A stretch of 64,000 nucleotides of DNA from Neelides folsomi. Taxonomy: Eukaryota; Arthropoda; Collembola; Neelipleona; Neelidae. Location: positions 62,001 to 126,000 of the forward strand of contig JAQGBZ010000085.1 in assembly GCA_034687125.1 (NCBI GenBank), written 5' to 3'. Every line of letters starts with the position of its first letter. The first letter of the stretch is position 1. Shown here one piece after another: positions 1 through 13,850 of the stretch. The position numbers were made by a program, and so were the translations under genes. The notes beneath the pieces were generated by a model. It did no database searches. It saw only the letters and a list, made by a program, of their open reading frames with translations, and was not told where the DNA came from.

Positions 1-711
1 TTGGTAGTTTGTTTAAAAAGGCCGATATGCAATAAGCTGAGGATCTGGGCCACTACATTGATGTCAGACTTCCCATAATGTAGCATATAATCAACCTTTA
101 ATTACAGTTAGCTTCTAAACAAAAGATATTTCTATTTCATTGCCAACACAAAAGTTGTTCATCTTAAGGAGGCCTTTAAAAAAGCATAAATACTTTTTGC
201 TATAAATTGGATATTTAAAAAATTATTTATGAATAAAAATTCGAAAAAATTAAATAATTACTTAAATATGTTAATAATTTCAAAATTCGAGCAAGGGCAA
301 CAACTTCACTATAGCCATTTTAAAGACCGTTAAATTCTTCATATAAAAAGTATAGTTTAAGGGAAAAGTCGATTTGTATTCATAGTTTAATTTTAATTGG
401 AATTAAAAATTCTCTCTTCCCCACTATCTTACTATGGTGGAGAGTCGGGGCGGAGAACAATAGGGAGGCATTCTATTGTTGTCTATATATAACGTCAATG
501 AAAAGAATTATTATATTCATAAACGTCTGTATAGATAAAGGGTTCAGAAAGTATGAATTGAATTGATTTGTGGAATTCTGACACCAATGGGCTTCTTTTC
601 CTATCAACGAAAATAGTTTTATTGTGCATGGCCCAGGTACCCAGCTTGTTGCATATAATCCTTTAGTATTTATGATATATAGTAGGTAATGCTTTAGAAT
701 TTCAATCTAAC
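1..711 (-). other. Probable BIRC6 intron, no exon recognised
   Basis: AT-rich sequence downstream of the last recognised BIRC6 exon. After the GTTAGA donor at 706-711 the frame soon stops. I found no stretch on either strand with BIRC6-like coding potential plus splice sites. A small GC-richer patch at about 415-475 has no assignable role. The next BIRC6 exon is presumably off the left edge. Confidence 0.5.
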
Positions 712-3700
712 CTCAACACATTTCGAATTGATGAACTCTTTCAAATGTTCTTCTTTACTGATAACTTTCAAAACAAGAAGGACAAAAGTCTCAGATACGG
801 TAAGTGGACAGTAAAAGTCATCAAATGGAGATTCTAGAATTTGAGTAAAGTGTGTTTTAAAATATAAATGCAGTCTTTAGGAATACAAAACATTATCTAT
901 TATGTATCAACTTACTCGATAGAAATTTAAAAATCGGTTGGATTGGCCATTGAGGTTGAGAAGCAGAAGAACACATTTTACTGAATAGAGATATTACAGA
1001 ATCCACGACATTGGCTGGAGTTGAAGTTTCCATGATATTGAAAGCACTCAGCAAATCACCGCTCACCAGAACATTGATCCCATTTGGATTTGCAAGCACA
1101 GAAAGAATTCTCATCATTGTAGGTTCCATTTGAAATACTATAAAAGAATTATTAGTTTGATTTAATGGATTAAAAATGATTAAATGGACTCATGTAATTT
1201 GATAGCCACTTTACCAATATCTGCAATGGTTTTTGGTTTATGCTCGCCGCATTTCTCCACATAAGAATTTAATGTCGTGTCATAGCTCTTTATTTGAGAG
1301 GAGAAGGCAAAGTCGGACAGAAAATCTTTAATTTCTTCGTGAGGCTGTATAGTCAACAAATAATTAATTAGTTTAATGACGGTATTTATTAATAAATAAA
1401 AAATAAAATGATACTTACACTATGTGAAGCCTTGAATGGAAGAGAAATAAGAGAAGACATGAAAGATGTTAGTCGAAACATCACATGTTCAAAATTGACT
1501 ATTTTCCCAAACTTAGCTTCAGTTCCTGAAGTGAGTGTGGTATTCGAAGAGAATCCCTTGAGATCCGGAGAACGAATTGAGAGCTTGTTGGGTAGGAAGA
1601 TAAACAAATGAAGAACTTGCGCTGAACAAATATAATATTTTAAAAATCACATCTGAAATTATTTAACACGAAATTCTACATTTACTTAACATGAAGTACA
1701 ACTTACCAAAATATTCAATAATACTGACAACGGTGGAAGGATTTTCGTATGATAAATCAGGGCAAGTCACACGATCCAAAAATTTATTGAAGGCGTCAAG
1801 AGGAAAATCGGTGTTGATAAATGGGCCCGCAAGGAATAGGCTTAAAACACGGAGTAAGACCTCCTTTAAACAAAGAGTCCATGGCGTATCATTGCTCAAT
1901 TGACGAAGGCGTAAAAGGAAATTGTAAAAATGTTGGCAAACAGTGGGTCCAGCCTAATACAAAATAGGATCAAATCAATGAAATTGTATGAAAGTTTTTT
2001 TTATAAGTTATCAGGAATTTCTGAAACTTACTGTAATCTCTAATCTATATTAAATTATTCGATTGTTGTATATTTTTTAATTTACGGTAACAAGATTCGT
2101 TTTCTGAAGATTCATTCCAGTTCCCGATATGAACTTCAAAATCATTTCAGGGAAATATTTATCACTGAGAATATTGAGCCAGAATCCATTTGTGCTATTG
2201 AGTGCTCTCTGATTTGCAGCAAGAGAAAGGCACTGAAATGCAAGGCCCCATTCTTGGATTCCAATTCCTCGATTTCTTCAATAAAAAAACATACCAGTTA
2301 AGTTATAGCAAATTGTTTTTATACTGACATTGAGAATGAACAATTAAATTTCAAAAATTAACTCAAACTTACTTGCTAAATGTCATCATAAGTGAAGAAA
2401 TAGATTCTCTTGATAGGGGCACAGAAGGTTTGCACATGTAACTATCTTCAGTTCCAGAGATCTCCAAATTGAAGCTTAACCACAATTGTAAAAGCTTCTC
2501 GATATTTACCGAACAATTCTGAAAATAAACATGAGGGAACAATTTATTTTGTGCAACTAAAAATGAAAATAATCATAGTATTTTAATTTTAATAAATATC
2601 AATTACCTCTGAGCTCATCATTTCAAATATTCTGTCAAAACAGCCAGCCAATAAATTGAGTGAATTGACTTTAGTAGCAGATGGAGATTCGGCATTAAGG
2701 GAATTTTTCCTTGGAAGTCCAAAGTTTTTAAGAATTTCTGAAGACACTTCAATTGGAGATTTTAACGCCTGGGACAAAATTTCCGAATCTACTACGGACA
2801 TCATTCTAAGTCTCAATTCAGTTGTGCTGTCGACTCCATTCTCCAATCTCGCATCAATTGCAGTAGAAATGCTATTTATAAATGTTTATTAGAAAATAAT
2901 CCATTTTAAAGAAATATTGTAGATAAAATAAATAGCTAATGATTGGAACCTTGTGGCACATGGAGATAATTTCTTAATTATATGGGCTTTCTTGGCAATG
3001 GCATTATGCCTAGCTTCTGTAGGATTATGGAAGGCGAACTCGTAAGGCACTTCGTCAAAATCACTTTCTTCCGAATCCATCATGCTGATTTCAATCGGAT
3101 TTGAATCCACGATCGTTCCCATCATTTCATTTACCTCTATAACTTCTACAAATTCATAAATGATTTATGTCAAAATTAGTAAATATAACATTTTTATGCG
3201 TTTATGTTATTATAGGTATTAATTAATTAGTAAAATTACCAGCATCAACATCATCAATTGACATATCTTCGGAAATGGGAGGTGTGCTGGAAGGATTTGT
3301 TTGATCTTCAACATTGGACATAATATTTTCACTCATCGAATTGCTTTCATTCAAAGAATCTTCACTTCTTCTAGGGAAAAACTTTTCCCCTTCGAGAATA
3401 TCCTGAACCAAACACATGATTGCATGTGAGATCCAAGGAGAAGACCAATTCCTTAATCGAACTTGATCAACTCCAACAGCAGTTAAAATGATTCCAAATA
3501 TTTGCTCAGAATCAAAAATTTCTCCCAATGAAATTGCCGGACGGCAGGCCGTAGCTATCCGCGCTAATGCTTTGCAAATAATGAGATACACATCCGAGTG
3601 ACAAGTTGAATCCATTTTCAAGAGGAGTGAAGCAAGACCTTTGGTTACATTCTGACACAAAACTTGGCTTAAACACAGAGTAATTTCAACTTCTTGAACT

Positions 3701-6700
3701 GAGGATTCTTTCCCTTCTTTAACACCACTAAGTCCACGGCTTTTGTTCAGCATTTCTGTCCGTCGGATTTGAAGAAGATCCTTAAAGTGCTATATTAACA
3801 AAAAGTAAACATTAAATAACTATTTAAATGTTATGTTTTTAAGCAAAAATATAAGAATGAGTGATGAAACCTTTGTAGATTGAAGCTTGATATTCTTCCC
3901 AATGTTTACTTGTTTCTGCTTGATAGCTTCAATTTTGTTCCCAAGAGCAGAAAGCTGAGTTCCAAGGCCGCTCATTTGCTGTTTAAACTGGATTTTACAA
4001 TTTTGTCAATTGGTTTTTTTGTAAAATAGAAGCAACGAAAAAGAAAATATCATTTACCATGCTTTGATTGGCATATCCCAAACCAGCGGCGACATTATCA
4101 AGCTCTTCTAATTTTTGTTTCGTAGCCAAAATCTTCTTTTGAATTCTTCTTTTAAAACAGCCACTTGTGACTAATTTGGATGGACCAGTAATTCTTCGAT
4201 AAAGAGAACTTTCACCTTGAATAAAATCCCACCTTGACGAAATTCCACTACCTGTGAAATAAGATTTTTAAATTAGAAAACAACAAATGAGAAAATGTAG
4301 TAATTTTTAAACGAATTAATTACCTTCTTTGGTATCTCTTGATTTCTTATGTTGAGCATTTTGATTTCCATTTGCGTCTGTTGCCCCTGAGGCAAAAGTG
4401 CAATTTACTCCATCAAAGCATAAGCAGATATACATAAGGACCCATCCAAGTAAACTCATGTCAACTTTTGATCGTAAAAATCCTCGCTTATCTTCTAATG
4501 GTTCCAAGAGTTCAATAAGCAACTCCATTGCATTTTCTAATACTGAAGAATTCTTCCCATTAATCAGTGCTTTTTGTCCAAGATAGACTAGCAATATGAA
4601 TACTCTGAAAAAATTAAGTATTATAAGAAGGATTGAAATAATAATAATTTAAATGGTTAAATATTATAACCACAAGTTAATACAAAGATGAAATCACACC
4701 TGTCTTGTGGAAAGAGGTAATCATTCAGTGATGAGAAAAGATGTGAGAGTGTTGATGACAAAAATTTTCCCCACCATGGTTGAAAACCACAGACACGGAG
4801 CATCAGAGTGCAGGTAGACAACTGACACTGTCCATTTTCCATTACACATATTTCCTGAAATAAACTTTCGCACATTTTTTGATCCATATGTGTGTAAAGT
4901 GACAAAGCGGACGATTGCTATATAATAACATCAATTATGATCACCAGATTCTGTTTAATAAATATAAATACTTCGATTTTATAGAAATTTTTAATTTACC
5001 GGCGGAATTTGACTAGAAGGTGATGCAAGGTAGCTAACCGACAATAGTGACTCAATAAGAAACTCAGAAATTAAATGAACCTTATCAGTACAAATATCTG
5101 ATAGTCGCTGAATAGAAAATTCAGACATCTGTGGTGATGTTAAGGAACGCTGGAGTCTATTCACGACGTTCTTGGCCATATTGAGTTGTTGTTGAAGAGT
5201 TATACATTCCTGAGTAAAATTTATTTTCGCATTTTAATTTTTTAAATGATATTTTTTACTTGCACTATACTTGTAATGCATATTATATATATATATTTAG
5301 GTAGATAAATAAATGTATGGTAATTTGTAAAATAAGTATAACACAAACCTGATATGCCGAATTAATACTTTGGTCTTGAATATGATTGAATCCAAGTTTG
5401 GTCCTTTCTTTCCCTTTAGGAAGATAATAAGATATATGATCGAGTGACGTGATTTCAGGCTTGACGATTGGGTCGAGTAAACGATTTAATTTGGCACATG
5501 CAAGTTGATACCGGCACTCAATATCTTCAACCAGGTACGATAAAACAGACAAGTTCGCCTAAAAACATTTAAGTTTATAGAATTCTCAATAAACCATACT
5601 CACATAATTCTCCATTCATAAAATCCCAAATTATCAATTATCAAAAGTTTTAAATAAATAAATACTTGAACATTTGCAGGGTTGAGTACAGGTAATTCGG
5701 CTGCATTGAGCCCCGAATTAGCTTTGACGTCATTAGGTAAAATGGTCGTATGGCCATAAAACATTCCAATGGGAATTCTGCACTTTGTCGTTCCCATTCC
5801 GTACCTTCCAATCGTTGTGATTTTGAGGTATCTACAAGCCGGCGGAGGTTGAAGATCACAAATCACTAAAGATCGACTTCCAATATCTGAGGCAACAATT
5901 AGCCTTTGTCCGTCAAGTTCCTCACGTTGAATCCAAATATCAATAGAAAGTGAAACGAGATCCGAACAAGTTGGTATTACAATATCTGTAAGGAGGATCG
6001 GAGCACCGAAATCAAGCACTACAAACCTTCGAGCACCTGAGTGCATTCTATCAATCACAAGTGCTTGTTGTGGTGGCACATACATCATTTGCTGCCAGGG
6101 GGAAAGGAGAAGCCTCAGATCTTCTTTTTCTCCTTCTTTTGGCAATTGTGGTTCTTTCACTTCTTTAATGACATTTAGAGATGGTCCACCTCCGCTGGTA
6201 CTGCTGTTTTGGATGAATGAATGGGACGAATGCATCATTGAGCCAAATGCAAGCATTTTAGATGGATCAAAATCCTTCGGAAGACTGGGTACAGCAATTT
6301 TTCCTGGATTTCCTCCTGGTGGCATGACCATTGTAAGGACACCGACATTTTTCCATGGTATATTTGGATGTGCAATCTGTGACATCTCTCCTGGGTTCTG
6401 CATTTCAATCATTCCCAATCCATGATTCTCCATGAAGTTCAAATCAGAGAGCACATCATAATAGGCCGAGTGGTTATCCATTTTAAGAGCCTTCTGCAAC
6501 ATCATGATTTGCTCCATCTTAATTCCGCAATTTAAACGTAAACAAACAAACAAACGACAAAGAAAATTAACTAAACAAAAATAACATTGAAGTGCATTTT
6601 TCACATTGCACTCCCGCTTATTTAAAAGGAAATGTAAAATCAGGATGAAACAAAAATATAAAATATTGTTTATAATATTACCTTGTCAGGATCGGATTTT

Positions 6701-9700
6701 TTAGATCCTTCTCCAGTAGGCATGTTTGTAAACGGTTCCCACGGTTGGGGAAGCGGCACTGCAGAAAAATAACCAGCTGCAGGATCTAAAAATATCATTT
6801 TATTTATTAAATCATAACTATCAATTTACAACCCTCATAAGGGTTAATCTGTTCAAGGCTAAATATACATTTTAATATGAAATCATTAAACATATTATAC
6901 AAAGATTAAGTATTTTAGGTACTTTGATCTATTTTTTCAATTCGAGTCCCATCACTAGCAGCATGACAGGTGAAGTGAAGAGGTTCAACTTCCAAGAGCC
7001 CCTGAACTTGTTGTTTGGGTGAAGGACTTCCAAATTTATTCCATCTTAAGTTTACAGGGTTTCCAATGAGGAGATCACGAAAATCTACGTCTTTCAAGCC
7101 CCAGAGATGAAATGTACTGGAAGTTGTTTGAATTGGAGCATCATTTCCTCCGCATATTCCAGCATAAGTCAAAGGGTGAGAAAAAGACTTTGTAACTGGC
7201 GGAAGTTCAATTTCAAATAAATCAGACTCAAAAGGAGTCCCATATAATCCAAATCTATTAAAAACAAAATCATTATGTTAAATATAACCAGATGTTATAT
7301 GCTTAAATTAATAATTAATTAACCTTGTACGAAGTAACGCGTGTTTTGAAGTAATTCTCTTGCACAATTCATTTGTAACATCTTTCAAAAGCATTAAAAT
7401 CGATTCGCTGACGAGATTCAAATTTTCTCCCCGCACACGATTACACAGAAGAAAATACCATTGCAATGATCCTGCCGACACTGCTGAAATGGTGTAAGGA
7501 AGAAGGGCAAGAAGAGTTTTCAACATTGACTGAAGAAATTGTCTCGCTTCCTCTCGTGTATCATGCCCCTCTGCAGCACTAATTAAATATTTTTAATTAT
7601 GGAAAGGATTTTGATTTAAACAAAATATTTATAGGCATACGGTATAATAATAAAATTACAATATTAACAATATTTAAAATCTATATCCAACTTACTCGAT
7701 GCAAAGAACCAATAACTTAGCACATTTGTGAGCAGTTGATCGATCAGCCTGAAGGATTCCATAAAGAATTAATTCATTCAATTTCTTTTCAACCGTTTGA
7801 ATAAATTCCATTTGCGTAGAATTGTTGATCTCTGGCCCACATAAGTTGATCGCAGCAATCCAAATCAATATGTCGAATGCCAAATCCTGACTGGATGCAG
7901 TCTTCTCCACACCTTCAAATACAGCTGTTTTCAAAAGTTTGCAAAGAAAGTCGGGTGACGTCAACATCGTATTTCTCTCTTTCCTGAAACAATTCATCAA
8001 AAATTAGAATTGTAAATAATAATTAATAAACAACGAGTGTGTAATTTAACTCTATTCACACGATCAAAATTATGTAGCAAATAAATGTATTATTTACTCT
8101 TGAAAGGGAATGAGAGTTGTTTTTGCTTGGCGGATAGTTATCGAAATCTCATGAAGCCAATCGCAGCCATCAAAATCCTTCATATTATCAGCCAGAATCA
8201 AGTCCTTATCTTTTCCACACGTTTCATAATACTTGGATGCTTGTGATTGAGCGATGGCCTTTTTGAAATTGACTTGATCCATCAAGAGACATACATCATC
8301 CCTTTTAAATATATTATGCTCTAAAGGGTTAATGCAAGAATTCTGTTGAGTGTGAGTTTCTTCTTTCTGGACCTAAACAATAAAATTATAAAATCATTAA
8401 ATAATCGAACCAAACGGTAATATTGAAATAAACTCAATTAAAATATAAAGTTAAATGTTTTGAGGGTGAAAAGGCTCAATTCTTATAATAAAGAATTAGC
8501 TTGGATCTCTCTAATTTAATTTAGCATTTCATTAATTTCATTTTTATTTTAAAAATGAAGAAAATATCTTGAAATGCATAAATTTAATTATTTAACATTG
8601 ACAATTTAAAAAAATGCATCCGTACCTTAACACTGGAAGCTTCTTCGTTATCATCATATTTAGATTTAATATGAAGATAAAAATTTCTTCCTCTTCGTAG
8701 CATTAAAGCAGGACTTGTCATCACGACGTTTCCACCCTGTGCTGATAAATCAACATGAGAACCCAAATCTAATGGTCCACAAACAGCTTCTGCTCCAATT
8801 GATTTGAGAAACTCATTGTTTGGGGTTGTCAGGATTTCATTCCCAAAATTAATTCGAGAATCGATAGGCATGCCGAGGGTTTTAGGGGCTTGCTTCAATT
8901 TATTACTTGAACTTCGATATAAAGTCACTTCAATTTTTGGAGTTGAAATACACCCAATTTGAAAGAGGAACTTCATGTCCAAATGACCAACATGCACTGC
9001 TTTTGGCAATGTGATTTCAAACAAGTGTTCATCTTTTGAATTTCTAAAACATTAAAATTATTTCAAACATTAACTACCTATATGCTATACAATATAAATA
9101 CCAATTGGTAATATTTAGTAAAATACACAAGTACAAGATGAACATTATAATAGATAAAATGAATAATTACTTGTTTCTCTGTAATCTCCAAGAAAGAGTC
9201 GTTTTGCTAATTTCGCAATCTTGATGCTGAAGATGCTGAGGATGTTTCCTCTCTTTCTGAGCCTGAATGATTTTAATCCAACAAGATGGAACATTGACTG
9301 AGAAACATGGATTGATATTTTCAAAGGCCGTTAATTGAAGAAGTTGACTCATCACTTCGGTGGTCAATGGCTGCTTTACTAACAATAAATCTTCAGGTTT
9401 ACCATCACATTTCTCATTAGCAAAATAAGTTCCTTTAAACAAAGACGCCTCTTGTTTATCATTTGTTTCTGGCTCTACTTGATTGTCAATTGAATAAAAT
9501 TCTATTGACCCTGTATTGGTTCCGCAACAAATCTTCTCCATTGCTATAAAAAAATAACATTTTTACAAGTTAAACACAAAGTGCTTAATTATGTCATAAA
9601 TAAAATTATTTAATATTATTGATAAATAATAGTATTAAATCAATAAATCTTTTCTGATAGATTTCCAAAAATTTAATAATCCCATCAAATTACCTGAGCA

Positions 9701-12700
9701 GTAAGAGACTGATGTGTACTTGGTAGGTGAAACGGGAGATATTTTAGCAAAAATATCCAAATTATTAAAATTGAGTATGTTGATCAATCCGACTGGAGTT
9801 GGACATCCAAACAAAGATTCTCCTCCCTCGATGTTGATCAAAGAGAGAGCGAGAGGAACTTCGTCTCGATTTTTGAAAATCAATACAGAGGAGGGTTCTC
9901 TGTCCAACATCACAATTTTTGACTCGACAACTACGTTGAACACGAGAATGGCTCCAAAAACTTCTCCCACATCACTTGGGTTTACGAGCAAAAGTGCGAC
10001 TCTTGCTCCGTCGGCAGAAGGAAGAATATCCTTCGTCTCCAGACATCCTTTCAATTCAGAAGGTAAATTTATCTTTTGAGCTAGTGTAACTTTTGGAATC
10101 AGGGTCTTGGTCTCGGCAAAGGGTGTTTTCTTCTTTGGAGTCGCAATTACAGTTCCTTTTTTCTTCATAAGGACTTCGGCTGGTATAGACGGAGCAGCAT
10201 AAGAGGTGAGTTGCGGTTTTAAAGGAAGACCCTGGGTCGTTTGACCGTTAGCATCAACAATAAATGTTCCGGAACTCTCGGATAAATTCATATCACTGAA
10301 AATGCTAACTGAATCAGACATGAGATCAGTTTCTGACATATATGATCCACAAACTTCTTCTTCAAACGGATTCCGAACATCTTGCTTCGTACCTAAGTAT
10401 ATAAGTAAATTGTAAATTAATAACTAAAATAATTAATAATGAATATTATATATGTATTTATAGATTAAATATGATAACGACACGACGACATGATCATCTA
10501 AAGCATTATTTTAATAATTGTAATGAGGGTGAAAAGACTCAATTCTTAAAAAAGAATCAGCTTGGATCTCTCTTATTTAATATTGCATCTCCATTATATT
10601 CATCTTTATTTTAAAGATGAATTTTAAATATATGGGAATGCTCTCTTTTAATTTTAATAATTTTCCATCAAATCAAGACGCGTGTAAGATGGATTCATTA
10701 AAAAAAATACGATTTTATTCACAAATCCTCACCAGAATTTCCTGTTGATTGTAAATCTTCGGCTTTCTTCTCTTCAGGTGCATCTTTTGTTGTGAGAAAA
10801 TTAATTCCGTAAACAAGTAATATTGGTGATGTATTTCGGTCCACTTGCTCATTTTCAAAAGTCTTCACAGTATTCAAAATACCCGATAATAACAAAGAAG
10901 GAGATGCCTTTTGTTTTTGTTCGGAAAACTCTTGAGGGGAGCCAAGTAAGCAAGCACTTTTGGTCTTAAATATGTCCTCAGTTCGGCATAAAAGGTTTTC
11001 TTCAAAAACAATAATTATTGAAGATGTCATTGTATCAAATGTAATTTAATTTATTAAATGAATTTTACCAGGAAGTGTACCAGCGGGTAGAACATCATTT
11101 GAATCACAAACCCAGGCTTCTTTTGGTTTCAAATCAATATCCGAATAACAAAGTAAATGGGACTCAGATTTAAAATCTTTTACAGAAACTTTAAATTCAA
11201 CAATTTCCTGCAAATGAAAGAATTAACTTTTGTTCTGTACAAACCTGTATTATATTTGAAACTGCAACTTTAAAACTTACCTTTACAATCTTATCAATGG
11301 AATAAACAACCACAGTTCCATTTTCGTATGCCACCACAAAGAAATTAGCCAGTGAAGATCTTCCGAGAGTTGGATGTCCCTCTGCTTTTTTAACGGTAAA
11401 GGCTGGAGCTGCCGAGTAGGACAGACATAGAGGTACATTGTGTGTATGTTCGCCTCGAACAAATGGACAAAAGGGAGAATGTCGTTCATGTTCTGACCAT
11501 GGTTCATCTGTTGGTTCCCAACTGACAAGACAAACATTACAAGTAAAGCACATAGCTCGGTCATCCCCGTGTGCGCTAGGATTGTGATAAAAACCCGCTT
11601 GAGCCATTTTTTCAGGTAACGCCCATCTAAACGTTGAAAAAATAATTGATTGAATAAATAAAAAATAAGCTTTAAATAACATGTTTGTATAAAATATCTG
11701 TATGTTTTAATATTTTTATTATAATTGATTTATACTTGTAGTCCATGTGTGGCCAAGAATAGAACGTATTCAATCTCGCTGTTTCACTGAACATTTGATT
11801 TTTGTCAAGGGGAAGGTCGTAATCAATTTTAATTGGAAAATGAAGATTGAGCCTCTCGAGAATTGAAGATGCTATTGCTAATTGAGGAATATATGCATTC
11901 TTCTTCCAGAGTTCGGAGACCATTGATTGAAATGTATTCTTAAGTTTCGAATATTCCATATCCAATTTAATTGTACACCACTGCAAGAAAAAATATTATT
12001 CACCAATTTACTATATATTGTTAATTGAAATTTAAAAATATTTAATAGTGGCTTTCGAACCTTTTCCTTTTTAACTGAAATTAGTGAATCCGCTGAAACT
12101 GATGCAATAACTAATGCTTCTTTGAGACTCTTTTCGACTTCAATGGAATCACTGTCTGAAAATTCTATTGCTGATAATGAAGGTGTTAAAGATTCCGCCT
12201 AAACAAATATAATTTATTGTTAAAATACTCTATTTGATCAAAAGACCAATTTATAATTTTTACCTCAGCTTTGTTCAGCTCAATTTGAATTATTTCCGAA
12301 GGATGCGAAACAGGAGTTTGAAGTACCGAGTCCAATAGGAGAATTCCATTATATTCACTGCGAATTCCAATTCTATCTTTATAAGCAATGATGATTTTCT
12401 CAGAGCTGATATTGAAATCCCAAGCATCTTGCGCATCTGCTTCTTCACCTGTTAGAATTACTCTTTTAGTATATTTTAAAATTTCATAATCTAAATATAA
12501 AAACTTATGAACAGCTAAAACTAACCAATTTTAGTATGATATAAAATTTCTCCAAGTGTAGGATCCACAACAAAAATGTCCTTTTCATAGGTTCCAACGA
12601 AAATTACATTAAGCTTGTCGTGGTACGCGATTCTACTAATGGCCTTCCCACCACTAATATATAATGGAACACTTTCCCTCTTCAAAATTGTTGACTCTTG

Positions 12701-12718
12701 ATCCATGAGGTCTGACAT
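712..12718 (-). CDS. BIRC6: BIRC6/Bruce, giant IAP ubiquitin ligase (5' part of gene, C-terminus off window)
   Basis: Giant inhibitor-of-apoptosis E2/E3 hybrid ubiquitin ligase (known family role: ubiquitinates caspases, SMAC/HTRA2 and LC3, at Golgi and endosomes). Seen: 32 exons, 2,870 codons, all phases consistent. Start ATG at 12716-12718, with an in-frame stop just upstream. Landmarks as in the animal family: box ILLLDSVLQTPVS, then SWPHMDYKW, the BIR domain (residues ~255-330), and a galactose-binding-like region (~1570-1690). Exons: 12526-12718, 12264-12448, 12061-12198, 11736-11980, 11281-11626, 11069-11207, 10733-10999, 9694-10392, 9171-9543, 8626-9043, 8098-8372, 7696-7983, 7324-7578, 6923-7254, 6682-6785, 5666-6517, 5349-5558, 5000-5209, 4700-4917, 4324-4604, 4058-4251, 3871-3987, 3240-3789, 2950-3145, 2607-2871, 2373-2518, 2086-2275, 1707-1953, 1419-1621, 1215-1344, 916-1137, 712-833. 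The UBC domain should lie left of position 1. The last exon (712-833) is the least certain. Confidence 0.94.
5740..6080 (-). other. BIRC6: Galactose-binding-like (F5/8-type) region of BIRC6
   Basis: This part of the largest BIRC6 exon in the window encodes IDRMHSGARRFVVLDFGAP, then PTCSDLVSLSIDIW and ITTIGRYGMGT, a stretch strongly conserved in animal BIRC6 and resembling a discoidin/galactose-binding-like beta sandwich. The next exon (5349-5558) carries the conserved DIECRYQLAC box that follows it in the family. Assignment to BIRC6 is firm; the fold name is inferred from family knowledge. Confidence 0.75.
8461..8559. repeat. Interspersed ~100 bp hairpin repeat, copy 1 (BIRC6 intron)
   Basis: Starts with TGAGGGTGAAAAGGCTCAAT and shares about 100 bp with 10524-10621. 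It contains two hairpins: AATTCTT (8478-8484) with AAGAATT (8491-8497), and a 10-bp perfect arm pair TTCATTTTTA (8537-8546) and TAAAAATGAA (8550-8559) around a 3-nt loop. It lies in the intron between exons 8098-8372 and 8626-9043. It is too short for a coding transposon; a MITE-like or structured intronic element is possible. I did not recognise the family. Confidence 0.8.
10524..10621. repeat. Interspersed ~100 bp hairpin repeat, copy 2 (BIRC6 intron)
   Basis: Second copy of the element at 8461-8559, same orientation, 2.06 kb away, in the intron between exons 9694-10392 and 10733-10999. Shared blocks include GAGGGTGAAAAG, CTCAATTCTT, AGCTTGGATCTCTCT and a 3' hairpin with arms TTCATCTTTA (10599-10608) and TAAAGATGAA (10612-10621). 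Relative to copy 1, both arms changed together (T-A to C-G pair), so the stem stayed perfect. The first stem is ATTCTT (10542-10547) with AAGAAT (10552-10557). Confidence 0.8.
11440..11626 (-). other. BIRC6: BIR zinc-binding domain of BIRC6
   Basis: Baculoviral IAP repeat, the zinc fold that binds caspases and IAP-binding-motif proteins. The exon encodes C-x2-C-x16-H-x6-C with ligands C280, C283, H300 and C307 (numbered from the chosen start). It also has the stretch CFTCNVCLVSWEPTDEPWSE, which is close to the BIRC6-type BIR and unlike shorter IAPs. All four zinc ligands are present, so the domain looks intact. The exon continues into a beta-rich segment after the BIR. Confidence 0.96.
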
Positions 12719-13806
12719 GTTTGAAATTTCTAGCACTTATGCCTGAGTCTCAACAAAGAGCAGCAACAATCTGAAATTATAAAAACAGTCGTTTTCAATC
12801 AATACATTATTCCATAAAATTATAAAAAAAATATAAACGTGATTTTGTAAATATTGAAGTTATAAATTAAAATACGATCCACATAAAATTACACGCATTG
12901 ACACACCTTTAAAAATATTACACGATCTCACATATTTTACATATAAAAAATGTTAAAGCTTCGGAAGAGTCCTCATATACAAACTACATTATTTCAACCT
13001 AAAAGACCATAAGGGATACATTTAATGCTAAACAGGGGTCATATTGTTTACCAAGTGAGAAAATAATTAAAGTTGAAATTAATTAAAATCAAAACAGATT
13101 ATTCAAAGACTAGGTTTTACTTGGATGCTTGATTCAAATTGTGTATTAAGGCGTAGGCGTGGAGATGGGTTCGTTCCCGAGGGACTTTCGCCGTCTTCAG
13201 GAACACTTGACTCCGCCCGAGGGTAGGAAACCATGAATGTCGAGGGGACGAGTGACCTGACTCAAGGTCAAGGGTTATTCCTCAACTTGTCGGCAAAATC
13301 TTTGGTCGCTGACAGTCGGCTGAGGTCCGGATCTGATGACTGATCTGATGAGGTTGTGTGTGTGTGCAAGGAGCTCATCAAGAGTCCTTCTCATGCGCAT
13401 GAACACATACGACATTGGAACTATATCATAATATGCTCTTCTCTGTTCCGTCCAAAATACACATCAGCTGTGTTCGCACACAAATACACATGTGACTCCA
13501 CGAACCCCACAAAGACGCAATTTGCAATTCTCTTTCTCTTCACAAAGGAAGGTCTTTTAATTACAATTAAGGAAGGAGTGGAATTAATAAGCTTGGAATA
13601 TACTCGTAGTTTGTGCTCCTCTATTGGGATCCATTAATAAGAACACGTTGAACGAGTCACTTAGCTTTAATTCTAATCTCTTAAGTTCATTCAACCTCGA
13701 CAATTAACGATTAAACCCGATTGAAAAAAATATTTATTTGCGTGTTAGGATAAAGTTTTATATCTTACAGATTAGTGCAATATATTTACCTAATATTATT
13801 TTACAT

Positions 13807-13830
13807 GTTTTCTCGAAATAACGAGAAAAC
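13807..13830 (+). promoter_or_regulatory. Perfect inverted repeat in the ATG2 5' leader
   Basis: GTTTTCTCG (13807-13815), a 6-nt loop AAATAA, then CGAGAAAAC (13822-13830): a perfect 9-bp stem ending 45 nt before the ATG2 start codon. If transcribed it forms a stable hairpin in the leader; as DNA it is a palindromic site for a dimeric factor. Which one applies cannot be told from sequence. Confidence 0.55.
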
Positions 13831-13850
13831 GTCTAGGGGCTTTGCAATAA

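Noticed and set aside
13356-13637. 93-codon open frame in the BIRC6/ATG2 promoter interval
   Set aside because: No family resemblance, unusual composition, no splice or leader context; probably chance in a promoter.
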